From: Minicystis rosea
GTDB lineage: Bacteria; Myxococcota_A; Polyangia; Polyangiales; Polyangiaceae
Assembly: GCA_001931535.1 (NCBI GenBank)
Contig: CP016211.1
Coordinates: 13,779,501-13,843,500, forward strand
Direction of reading: 5' to 3'
DNA: 64,000 bases
Shown here: positions 16,164-24,072 of the stretch, in pieces
How the letters are laid out: each line of letters begins with the position of its first letter
Position numbering within the stretch: position 1 is the stretch's first letter
Program-made: the position numbers and the translations under genes
The notes under the pieces: model-generated
Databases searched by the model: none
What the model saw: only the letters and a program-made list of their open reading frames with translations
What the model was told of the DNA's origin: nothing

Positions 16164-16717
16164 GGGACCCCCGGACAGTCGTCGTCGGGCGCGGGGAAGG
16201 GGCTCTCGGTGGCGTCGACGCAGAAGACGGCGCCCGGTGTGGTCTCCGAGCGAGGGCCGGTGTGGCAGCCGGCGCAGGAGCCGTCGCGGCCGATACGCGT
16301 GCTCATGTAAGCCGGCGTGGTGCTGTCTTTGGGGCCGCCGGGGGTCGGATATTCGATCTTCGCCGCCAGCGGGAAGCCGGGCTGCCATTCGTCGGCCGTG
16401 ATGAAGAAGTTGCCAATGCAATTGGTCTTCTTCATGTGCACGTCACCGAAGGAGTCCGTGATGGTGACGATCACGTCCTCCACCCCGACGGACTTCTTCC
16501 CCTTCTTCGCGGGGATGGCGAAGATGGTGCCGGCCACCGTCATCTCGGGCTTTGCGCCGCCATAAGGCCCGTGGCAGAGCAAACAGGGTTGGCCGGGGCG
16601 GTGATATTCACTCTTCGCGACGCCCTCCACCTCGGGGCCGAGGGCCGCGATCTCGTCGTCGACGACGGGGTTGCCGCAGCTCGCGAGGAGCAGGGCGAGG
16701 GGCGCGAGGCGCTTCAT
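16160..16717 (-). CDS. Diheme cytochrome c-like lipoprotein
   Basis: A 185-aa protein. Residues 1-14 form a lipoprotein signal (LLASC, Cys14). Two CXXCH heme-binding motifs, CLLCH (45-49) and CAGCH (148-152), flank a beta-sandwich-like stretch (AGTIFAIPAKKGKKSVGVED to FPLAAKIEYP) with an extra Cys near residue 100. Two covalent hemes would make it an extracytoplasmic electron carrier. The ATG overlaps the stop of the DUF3570-like gene (ATGA at 16717-16714), and its own stop overlaps the next gene, so the three are translationally coupled. Heme attachment is predicted from motifs only. Confidence 0.8.
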   Translation of the reverse strand: MKRLAPLALLLASCGNPVVDDEIAALGPEVEGVAKSEYHRPGQPCLLCHGPYGGAKPEMTVAGTIFAIPAKKGKKSVGVEDVIVTITDSFGDVHMKKTNCIGNFFITADEWQPGFPLAAKIEYPTPGGPKDSTTPAYMSTRIGRDGSCAGCHTGPRSETTPGAVFCVDATESPFPAPDDDCPGVP

Positions 16718-18929
16718 TCGAAATCGACCTCCAGCGTCGTCGCGCCGTAATAGGCAATCCGGTCGATGAGGAAGAGGTGATCGAGGAAGCGGGTGTAGTT
16801 CACGTTGCCGGCGAAGCCGAGGGCCCAATTCTTCTTCTCGCCCAGCGCGAAGCGCGCGCCGGCGCCGACGGTCACGCCCACGAGCGGGCCGAGCTCGCGA
16901 TCGCCGGTGCGCAGCGCGGGCCAGGTGAAGCCGGCGCCCGTCTTGTCGGGCGTGGCGGTATACGCGAGCTTCCAAAAGCTCACCGGGCCTTGCACGTTGG
17001 CCCGGACTTGGGGCCACAGGCGCACGCGCTCGTGCACGTCGATGAGATATTGCGCCTCGGTGGTGCTGGCTTTGAGGCCCCAATTGTCGATGTAGAGACG
17101 CTCCTCCGCGCGCAGGGTGCTGGAGGAGAAGCGATGCGCGATGAGGCCGGCGACGGCCCAGCGCTGCCGGCTCGTGGGAGCTGCTCGAGGAGGCGCAGGG
17201 GGAGGCGGAACTCGTTCACGCCTTCGACCGAGAGGCCGGCGGGCACGCGCGGGGTGATGTCGGCCGCGAACATGGGGATGTAGCGATAGGGCTTCGAGGT
17301 GTCCCCCGTCTCGAAGACGGCCGTGAACGTGAGCCCGAAGAGCGTCGCCTTGTCGAGCACGAAGGTGGTCGAGGCGTCGATGCCATGACGGATGATGGGC
17401 CGCGAGAACACGGAGAACGGCGTCCCGGCGCGGCCCGAGAGGTCATAGGAGAAATCGTAGTTGAGCGAGGGGGTGATGGTCTTTTGCCGGAGATCGACCG
17501 AGATGCCCGCGCCCACCGAGGTGGCCAGGTAATCGGGCTCTTTGGAGAGGTTGCCTTTGATCGAGAGATCGACGTCGCCGAATTTCTTGTGGGCGCCGAG
17601 GCCGGGCACGTAACGCACTTCGCGAAAGCGCGGCGAGGCGGTGGCCACGATGTCCGCCGACGCGGCCGTGACCACGTCGACGAGGATGGATGCGTTGATC
17701 CCCCAACCGCCGGTGGGGCTCTCGATGGTGGTGTAGAGGGCAGGGGTGATGACGTCGACGTGCTGGGTGTCGTGATAACCACCGACCTCGAGGCCCATGC
17801 GCACGTTGAGCGAGGCGGCCACGCCCGTGTTGAGGCACTTGGCGAAGTCGTCTCGGGTCTGCGCCGCGAGCATGCAGCGCATCATGGCCTGATCTTTCTT
17901 CGCGCCTTTGGGCAGGAGCTTGATGTCGACCGAGGTCGTCTCCGACTCACCGGCCTCGACCACCTGCTCGAACTCCATCGGCACGCCGTCGACGTTGCCC
18001 CGCGCCGTGATGGTACGTTGTCCGGGGTTGACCCAGATTTCGCCGCCCAGCTTGTCGGGCGCGACCTCCACGCCGTTCATCTTCACCACGAGATCGTCGG
18101 CCTTGGCAGGCTTGCGTAAGACGATCTTGGGGACTTTGTCCCGCAGCGTCTGGAGGGCCTTTTTCGAGCGAGACTCGATGTCGCGCATGCCGAGCTTGCC
18201 GGCGGCGTCGGCGACGGTCTGATAATCGGCCACGGCCTCGACCCACAGGCCCGCTCGCTCTTCGCACGAGGCCGCGAGGAACCGTGTCGATTGGCGGTTC
18301 TCCGCGGCCAGCGAGGCTTGGGCGTAGTCGGCGCAATCGAGCCAATCGCGGCTCTGCTCCGATTTGAGGGCCTCGTCGTGATAAAACGAGGCTTCCGCGC
18401 TGCGGAAACCGCGGGTCGGGCGGAGGTTGCCGGGATAGGTCTTCTTGGGGGCGCGCTCTCCGGGGGCCTTCTTCGTCTCGGGGGTGCCGCCGCTCGCCGA
18501 CGAGCCGGCGCGAGCGTCGTTGAAGGCTTTCTGGATCTCGGGGCCTTGGAGATCGGCGATGAGGTTCGCCGTGGGGTCTTCTTGAAGCGCGGTTTGGAAG
18601 GCGGCTTTGGCCTGGGCCACGTCCTTTTTCCCGCCGGCGAGGATGGTGCCGATGGCGATGTAGAGCTTGCCCCGGACCTTGGGGCTGCAGCTCGCTTTGG
18701 TGGCGCAGGCTTGTTTGCCGAGCTCGAGCTGCGCGAGGGCGTCGTCGAGCTTGCCAGCGGCATAGTCGGTCGACATCACGCTCTCGATGAGCGACTCGAC
18801 CTCTTTGTCGTTGGGACCGGCGTGCGCGTCGCGCGGCGCCGCGAAGAGGAGCGTCGCCACGGAGAAGGCAGCCAGTGTTCGGGCGGCGACGCGGAGGCTC
18901 ACGCGTGCCGCACTATACGCGGGCCTCAT
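16714..18929 (-). pseudogene. TPR-PEGA-DUF3570-like outer-membrane protein, frameshifted
   Basis: Across one frame change this encodes about 738 aa. A signal peptide (to about residue 37) is followed by helical TPR-like repeats (about 40-260), a PEGA-like beta domain (about 270-350, DLVVKMNGVEVAPDKLGGEIWV) and a C-terminal beta-barrel region of about 350 aa. The barrel contains RLYIDNWGLKAST and alternating aromatic strands ending in YYGATTLEVDFE, resembling DUF3570 outer-membrane proteins. The frame breaks at 17176-17178; one extra C in the coding-strand run CTCCC restores the reading. Homology-like sequence continues on both sides, so an indel error is likely. The stop overlaps the diheme lipoprotein start; the DUF4266 gene ends 50 bases upstream. 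Confidence 0.78.
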
Positions 18930-18979
18930 GGTGACGATACCGGGGGTGAGCGCGGCGCCGAGGCTTCGCGCCGAGCGCG

Positions 18980-19234
18980 TCAGTTGCAGCCGCAGCCGCT
19001 GCCGGTGCCGCCGCTGCCGCCCACCGCGCCTTCGTGGATCGCGCGGACGTGGGCCTCGGCGAAGCCGCTCATGTCACCGGCCACCATCGTCGGGTGCGCG
19101 AGCTTGCCGCGCTCGTAAGGAGCGACCGTGGCGCAGCCGGTGCCGAGCACGAGGCCCACCACCATCACGCAGCCGAGGACGATGCGGGTGGCGAGGGAGA
19201 GGCTCGTGTTCTCGGGCAGGGTCTGGGTCTTCAT
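18980..19234 (-). CDS. DUF4266 small lipoprotein
   Basis: An 84-aa protein. Residues 1-34 are a lipoprotein signal (LGTGC, Cys34). CATVAPYERGKLAHPTM follows, then a Gly-rich tail ending in Gly-Cys-Gly-Cys-Asn. The CATV.P.ER..LA.P.M pattern and the GCGCN terminus are the hallmarks of the DUF4266 family. As I recall, these genes are usually found beside DUF3570 barrels and TlpA-like thioredoxins, which is exactly the arrangement here. The two C-terminal Cys could bind a metal or be substrates of the neighbouring thioredoxin (inference). GGAG lies six bases before the ATG. Confidence 0.85.
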   Translation of the reverse strand: MKTQTLPENTSLSLATRIVLGCVMVVGLVLGTGCATVAPYERGKLAHPTMVAGDMSGFAEAHVRAIHEGAVGGSGGTGSGCGCN

Positions 19235-19381
19235 CTCGGTCTCCTGCTCGGCAGTTATAGCAGGTGGTGTGCCGCCGCCGAAATCATCGAATCATCGTAG
19301 ATTGAAGAGGCGAGGGCCGGCGAGGCTGGGGGAGCCGAGATCCATGCGGGGGATCCGCTGCCCAGGGGCCGCCCCGTGGCT

Positions 19382-19412
19382 CTGTCCGACGACTCGCGAC
19401 GTCGTCGGACAG
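19382..19412 (-). terminator. 12-bp hairpin between tlpA and the DUF4266 gene
   Basis: Arms CTGTCCGACGAC (19382-19393) and exact complement (19401-19412) with a seven-base loop, 15 bases past the tlpA stop on the minus strand. It could end tlpA transcription or attenuate it, so the DUF4266 gene may have its own promoter in 19235-19380. No T-run is present. Confidence 0.5.
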
Positions 19413-19426
19413 CGCCGCGACACAGC

Positions 19427-20001
19427 TCACTTGGCGGAGACGAGCGCCTTGACTTCCTCGGCGATCTTCGCCTCTTCGCCGTCCTTGAAGCCGACGTGGA
19501 GGTGGCGGACGACGCCGTTCTTGTCGATCACGAAGCTCGACGGCATCGTCAGCGAGCGGAGGCCGTACTTCTCGGCCGCGGAGTGATCCTTGTCCCAGAC
19601 GATGGAGAACTTCGCGTGGTTGTCCTTGGCGAACTGGGTGAGCTGTTCCTTCTTCACGTTGTCGGGCTCGTCGACGCTGATGGCCACGACCGCGACGTCG
19701 CCGGGGAACTGATCGACGATCTCTTGATACTTCGGGAAGGACTTCTTGCAGGGCTCGCAGAACGTGCCCCAGAAATCGAGGATCACGACCTTGCCCTGCG
19801 CGCTCTTGATGTTCTTCGGCCCGTCGCCCCCACGGCCTCGGCGGTGATTTCCGGCGCGGGCTTGCCGATGAGCGGGTGCCCGGCGTGCGATGCGTCCGAC
19901 GCTCCACCACCACCGGCGCACGAGGCCGCGAAGAGCGACAAGGCGGCGCACGCGAAGAGCGGGGCGAAGGCGCGGACGGTCGGCGGCGTTCTCGAAATCA
20001 T
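19427..20001 (-). pseudogene. TlpA/thioredoxin-fold lipoprotein, frameshifted
   Basis: The restored protein is about 191 aa. Its signal peptide has lipid Cys28 (FAASC) followed by HPLIGKPAPEITAEAVG, the usual start of a TlpA/AhpC-TSA domain. After a frame change at 19827-19831 (C5 on the plus strand; a sixth base restores the frame) come VVILDFWGTFCEPCKKSFP with active-site CEPC near residues 82-85 and the cis-Pro loop TMPSSFVI. It should be a membrane-tethered disulfide reductase or oxidase outside the cytoplasm, possibly serving the heme lipoproteins or the DUF4266 Cys pair. The two frames match one intact family member, so a sequence error is likely. Confidence 0.82.
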
Positions 20002-20156
20002 GCGATTCTCCGTTGTCTTGCGTGGCGACCGGACGGCCGGACGCCCACGGGGCTCGGGAGCTTACCCCAGCGCGCCCTGCCGGAAGTAGCGTGTTGTGGA
20101 GCGCCGCGGCACAGTCCGTCGACTTTGTGGCCCGCCCCGTGCAGACTCGGCCGCGG

Positions 20157-20873
20157 ATGAGCACTGGATGGCAGCGAGGCCCTCGCCCGAGCCCTCGCCC
20201 GATTGGGCCGCAGGCCGCCTCGAACCTGATCCTCGCGCTTGGCGCCGTCGTGGCGATCGTCGCAGCTTGCAACGATGTCGGCGATCAATCCTGCGCCGAA
20301 GGTTTCGATCCCAACGATAAGACGGATCACTGTCCCTATGGCCCGCCCGGCGGCCCCAAGGTGCGCGAGAGCGGCTGTCCGGACATCGTGATCGACACCA
20401 CCAACGCGGCTTGCGGCAAGCTCTCTTGGAACGACGACATCTGGCCTCTCCTCACCACCGGCCAATCCGATCCTGCGAAGAGCTGCGCCAGCGCCGCTTG
20501 TCACGATCCCGCGGCGAACCTCACGCCCGCGGGAGGCCTGCGCCTCCCCATCGACGATCCCGACAAGGCCTTTGCCGTCCTCGCCGCCTACAGCCCCACG
20601 CCGGGATATCCCTATCTGAGCGACAGCAAACCGGCCCATACGTGGATCCTTTGCAACCTTCATGGTGACAAAGGTGGCAGTCAGCCCATGCCCCCTCCGC
20701 CGTTGCCGCTGATCTCGGACACCGATTATCAAACGGTGGTGACCTGGGCCCAATGCGGTCAGCCGCGGACGAAGACCAATATGGGGACGGGCGGTATGGG
20801 CAGCGGAGGAATGGGCGGGGGATGTGATCCTCAATCCACCCTGGCCGTGATGGCCACGATCACGAGCTCGTGA
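20157..20873 (+). CDS. Putative lipoprotein with CX4CH heme-like motif
   Basis: A 238-aa protein. An Arg/Pro-rich start is followed by a hydrophobic signal ending at Cys38 (IVAAC). A Cys-containing spacer (SCAEGF, HCPYGPPGG) precedes CASAACHDPA at 110-116, the same CX4CH spacing seen in the lipoprotein at 15588. Later come HTWILCNLHG, a Pro-rich loop and a Gly/Met tail (GGMGSGGMGG). It is divergent from the tlpA gene across 155 bases, so the two may share regulation and it probably belongs to the same redox group. The last 43 bases overlap the toxin gene on the other strand. Confidence 0.7.
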   Translation: MSTGWQRGPRPSPRPIGPQAASNLILALGAVVAIVAACNDVGDQSCAEGFDPNDKTDHCPYGPPGGPKVRESGCPDIVIDTTNAACGKLSWNDDIWPLLTTGQSDPAKSCASAACHDPAANLTPAGGLRLPIDDPDKAFAVLAAYSPTPGYPYLSDSKPAHTWILCNLHGDKGGSQPMPPPPLPLISDTDYQTVVTWAQCGQPRTKTNMGTGGMGSGGMGGGCDPQSTLAVMATITSS

Positions 20874-21118
20874 TCGATGATCGAATACAAGATTCGGAAT
20901 CGTCCCACGCGGATGCGCAGGTGATCGCGGCGGGCGCCGTCCAGCGCGGCGGCGCCGCGTGGCACCATGTCGCGGGAGAGCGCGTCGATCTGGCGGGCCA
21001 ACATCTGCCGCTCGACGGAGGGCAGGGCCTCCAAATCGCGGATGGCGCGGTCGAGCAGTGTCACATCGCGCGGAGCCCGCGCGATGATCACGCTATGCGG
21101 CCTCTCACGAAGACCCAC
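20831..21118 (-). CDS. RelE/ParE-family toxin
   Basis: A 95-aa protein with the RelE/ParE fold pattern: an N-terminal strand, a long helix pair (LLDRAIRDLEALPSVERQML) and the C-terminal strands RIRVGRFRILYSIIDHELVIVAI. RelE members cleave mRNA on the ribosome; ParE members poison gyrase; the sequence does not separate them. GTG 21118 starts inside the last 31 bases of the antitoxin gene, the usual overlap of such pairs. Its 3' end overlaps the lipoprotein gene at 20157 in antisense by 43 bases. Confidence 0.82.
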   Translation of the reverse strand: MGLRERPHSVIIARAPRDVTLLDRAIRDLEALPSVERQMLARQIDALSRDMVPRGAAALDGARRDHLRIRVGRFRILYSIIDHELVIVAITARVD

Positions 21119-21309
21119 GGCTCGCGCTCCTTTTCACCTTGTCCGTCCCATGCGGCGCGGATGGCCTCGTCGTCGATCATGAGCTCCAGCTCCTGCTCGA
21201 CGTTGCCGAAGACGTCGCTCGGCAAGGGCTCGCCGCCCGCTTCGAGGCGCGCGGCGACGACGCGCAGGATGCGCGCCTGTCGTCTGGGATCGTCTCGCTC
21301 TTCGCTCAC
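21088..21309 (-). CDS. Antitoxin partner of the RelE/ParE-type toxin
   Basis: A 73-aa acidic protein (ARILRVVAARLEAGGEPLPSDVF is not quoted in full here; key parts are VVAARLEAGG and ELELMIDDEAIRAAW). It lies immediately upstream of the toxin with a 31-base overlap. Antitoxins of this size fold on to and block the toxin and often repress the pair's promoter; no clear DNA-binding motif is visible. The GTG start at 21309 has GAGG six bases upstream. It is part of a longer open frame that is antisense to the DUF3160 gene, so only this segment is called. Confidence 0.68.
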   Translation of the reverse strand: MSEERDDPRRQARILRVVAARLEAGGEPLPSDVFGNVEQELELMIDDEAIRAAWDGQGEKEREPWVFVRGRIA

Positions 21310-21450
21310 CCGTGGCCTCGTGCTCCACTCTACGGGACGGGGAGGCCTCTCCACAACGGGCCCATCAACCTCAGGCTTCGGCGCTGGAATGCGGCTGGGC
21401 CGCCGCGCGTAAAGCCCCTCGCCACCGAGCCTCGGAAAGAACGGATCCAC

Positions 21451-24021
21451 ATGCTTCGCTCGACCCAGCGCGCGCTGCTCCTCCCGATCCTCCTCGGCGC
21501 CTCGTGCGCCCCCGAAGCGACGTCGCCGACCGCGATGCCGCCCGAGAAGACGGTGGCCTTGGCGCCGCCGCTCCCCGTCGTTCCCGGCGTGTGCGGCGCG
21601 GGCGAGGACGCGCCCGAGGTGCCCGCGGAGTACAAGCGATCGTTCGGCGACGATCGCAATGCAAAGTGGCGGCGGGGCAATCTCAAGGATGCCTGCGACG
21701 TGGCCGACGCCAACGTGGCGCGCACGGCCGAGGAGGTCTTGAAGGCGCCGCGCGGCCGGGCGGGCGAGGCGGCGACGAGCGCTTGGGATCATCGCCAAGC
21801 GCCGCGCCACCTCGACGAGGTCTCGCGGCGCTTCGCGCTCGGCAAGGCCGAGCGGGCGCTGCTCGACAAGAATGGATTCGTCGTCCCGGCCGGGCTCACG
21901 TTCTCCTCGTACACCGCGGCATTTCACGAGATCCATCAATCGGAGATGCCGCTCTACGTCTCCGTCGACAGCGTGCTCCACGCGGTGTTTCGCGGCAACG
22001 ACAGCGTCGCATCCATGCTGGAGCAACGCCGCCTCGCGCCGCTCCTCGCGCGCACGCTCGCGGCCATGCACTGCGCGTTGCCCAGGGCTGCTTCGGAGTA
22101 TCCCGAGGAGACGGCGCGCGATCTCGACGTGTACCTGACCGTCGCGCGATCGCTGCTCGCCGAGAAAGAGGTGCCCGCGGTGTTTCAGGGCGACGCTGGG
22201 CTAGCGGCCTTGCTCGCGGGCGAGGCGCGCAAGGCCGAGAAGATGAGCACCGTGGATCTCTTCGGGCGATCGCGGCGCATCGATTTCACCCAGTACACGC
22301 CGCGCGGTCATTACGCGACGGAGGGCTCGAACCTTCAAGGATACTTCCGCGCGGCCATGTGGCTCTCGCGGCTCGAGCTGAACCTGGTGAGCCGATCGAG
22401 CCGCAGCTCGGCGGCCTCCGATGTCGCCGATCCCCGCGAGACGCCGCGCGAGGCCGTCGATGCGCTGGCGCTCGCGGATCTCGCGACGCGCGCCGACGCC
22501 ATGGAGGGCGTGAAGGCTTTGGAGCAAACGTTCGCGACCTTCGCCGGCAAGCGGGAGGACGTCTCGCTCGCCGAGCTCACCGCGCTGCGCGCGCGGGCGG
22601 GCATCTCGTCGTTGAAGGAGCCGCGCGTCTTCGAGCGCCTCAAAGAGGCCATCGGCGACGGCCATCAACGCACCACCCGCATTCATTACATGCCTGAAGG
22701 CTCGACCGTGCTCCCGGCCATCAGCACCTTCATCGGTCCGCGCATCGTGGCCGACAGCACCGCGACGCAGCCTTTGGTGTCGCCGCAGACGCGTGGCCGT
22801 CACGTGGTGGGTGCGGCCGACATGGCTTATGCGCTCGGGCAGGATCGCGCGCGTGCCCATCTTCGCGCCGAGATCGATCGCTTTCCGGATCTGAGCGCTC
22901 GTCTCGACGAGGCCCGCGCCGTCGCGCATGCGCCTCATGCAGGGGAGGACCTTTATGGCCTTTGGTATCGCGCCATCCTCGGCCTCGCCGATCGGCCGGC
23001 GGGCGCGCTGCCTTCGTTCATGAACGGCGAGCCGTTCGCCGATTTGCGCCTCGGATCCACGATCGCGGCGTATGGACAGCTTCGGCACAATGCCGTGCTC
23101 TTCGCCGGTCAATCGTATGACGAAGGAGGCTGCGAGATCCCCGATGCCTTCGTCGAGCCGGCGCCGGCCGTCTACGATGCGCTCATCACGTATGCCGAGC
23201 GCGGCGCAACCGCAGTGTCGGCCATCGATCCGGAGAACGTGTCGTTCGCAACCTCGTATTTCACGTCCCTCGCGCGCACGCTGCGGGTGCTCTCGGCCAT
23301 CAGCCGCGATGAGCTCTCCGGAAAGCCCTTGTCCGAGGAGGCGCGTCGATTCCTATCCATGGTGGTGGAGATGCGCCCCGGATCGAGCGGCGGGCCACCC
23401 ACGTTCACGGGGTGGTATTTCGATCTCTTCCCCTCCGTCCACGATGCCCTCGCGCGGGCCGATTTCGTCGCCGATTACTTCACCTCCGGTGAGGCCCAGA
23501 CGGTCTCGTATGCGGGCGCGTCGGCGCCTCGTCTCGGCATCTTCGTGGTCGACGTGGGCGGCCCGCCGCGGGTCGTGGTCGGCCCGGTGGCGCGCGGTTA
23601 CGAGGTGCACGCCCCACTCGCCAAGCGGCTCGACGACGACGCGGCGAGCAAGCTCGCGAAGGTCGATGATCCATGGGCCGCGAGCTACACCGCGCCCGCG
23701 CCCGCCGCGCCGGATCTGAGCGTCTCGGTGAGCGCCGACGAGCAATCGGGCCTCCCCGTCGCGATCGTCGAGCCTCGGCGCGCCGTGGGCGCGGTGACGG
23801 TGGAGCTGCTCGATCACCACCGCCGCAGGATCCAGAGCATCACGCAATCCGTCGGCGCCCGGAAGACGCGGTTCGTCTTCAAGGCCATTCCCGGAGATCG
23901 TCCGATGGAGGCCCTCCACGTCGTCGCCGGCGGCGCCCACGCCTGGGCCGACGGTCACTGGTACGGCACCACGCTCGAGATGGGGAAGGGGGCCGAGCCC
24001 GCGGCCGACGCGAAGCCATGA
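21451..24021 (+). CDS. DUF3160 domain lipoprotein
   Basis: An 856-aa protein. Its signal peptide has lipid Cys19 (LGASC). After a short Cys-containing spacer most of the protein matches the DUF3160 layout: FSSYTAAFHEIHQSEMPLYV, SVDSVLHAVF, then RGHYATEG..LQGYFRAAMWLSRLEL, PTFTGWYFDLFP and FVADYFT near the C-terminus, followed by a beta tail of about 130 aa. DUF3160 proteins are large secreted or surface proteins of unknown function found in myxobacteria and other bacteria. ATG 21451 is the only start giving a signal peptide. Single gene, divergent from the toxin-antitoxin pair. Confidence 0.85.
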   Translation: MLRSTQRALLLPILLGASCAPEATSPTAMPPEKTVALAPPLPVVPGVCGAGEDAPEVPAEYKRSFGDDRNAKWRRGNLKDACDVADANVARTAEEVLKAPRGRAGEAATSAWDHRQAPRHLDEVSRRFALGKAERALLDKNGFVVPAGLTFSSYTAAFHEIHQSEMPLYVSVDSVLHAVFRGNDSVASMLEQRRLAPLLARTLAAMHCALPRAASEYPEETARDLDVYLTVARSLLAEKEVPAVFQGDAGLAALLAGEARKAEKMSTVDLFGRSRRIDFTQYTPRGHYATEGSNLQGYFRAAMWLSRLELNLVSRSSRSSAASDVADPRETPREAVDALALADLATRADAMEGVKALEQTFATFAGKREDVSLAELTALRARAGISSLKEPRVFERLKEAIGDGHQRTTRIHYMPEGSTVLPAISTFIGPRIVADSTATQPLVSPQTRGRHVVGAADMAYALGQDRARAHLRAEIDRFPDLSARLDEARAVAHAPHAGEDLYGLWYRAILGLADRPAGALPSFMNGEPFADLRLGSTIAAYGQLRHNAVLFAGQSYDEGGCEIPDAFVEPAPAVYDALITYAERGATAVSAIDPENVSFATSYFTSLARTLRVLSAISRDELSGKPLSEEARRFLSMVVEMRPGSSGGPPTFTGWYFDLFPSVHDALARADFVADYFTSGEAQTVSYAGASAPRLGIFVVDVGGPPRVVVGPVARGYEVHAPLAKRLDDDAASKLAKVDDPWAASYTAPAPAAPDLSVSVSADEQSGLPVAIVEPRRAVGAVTVELLDHHRRRIQSITQSVGARKTRFVFKAIPGDRPMEALHVVAGGAHAWADGHWYGTTLEMGKGAEPAADAKP

Positions 24022-24072
24022 CGGCTCCGCGGCGGTGATATCGAGTCTGCTTCGTCGCTCGGAGCGAGTCCC

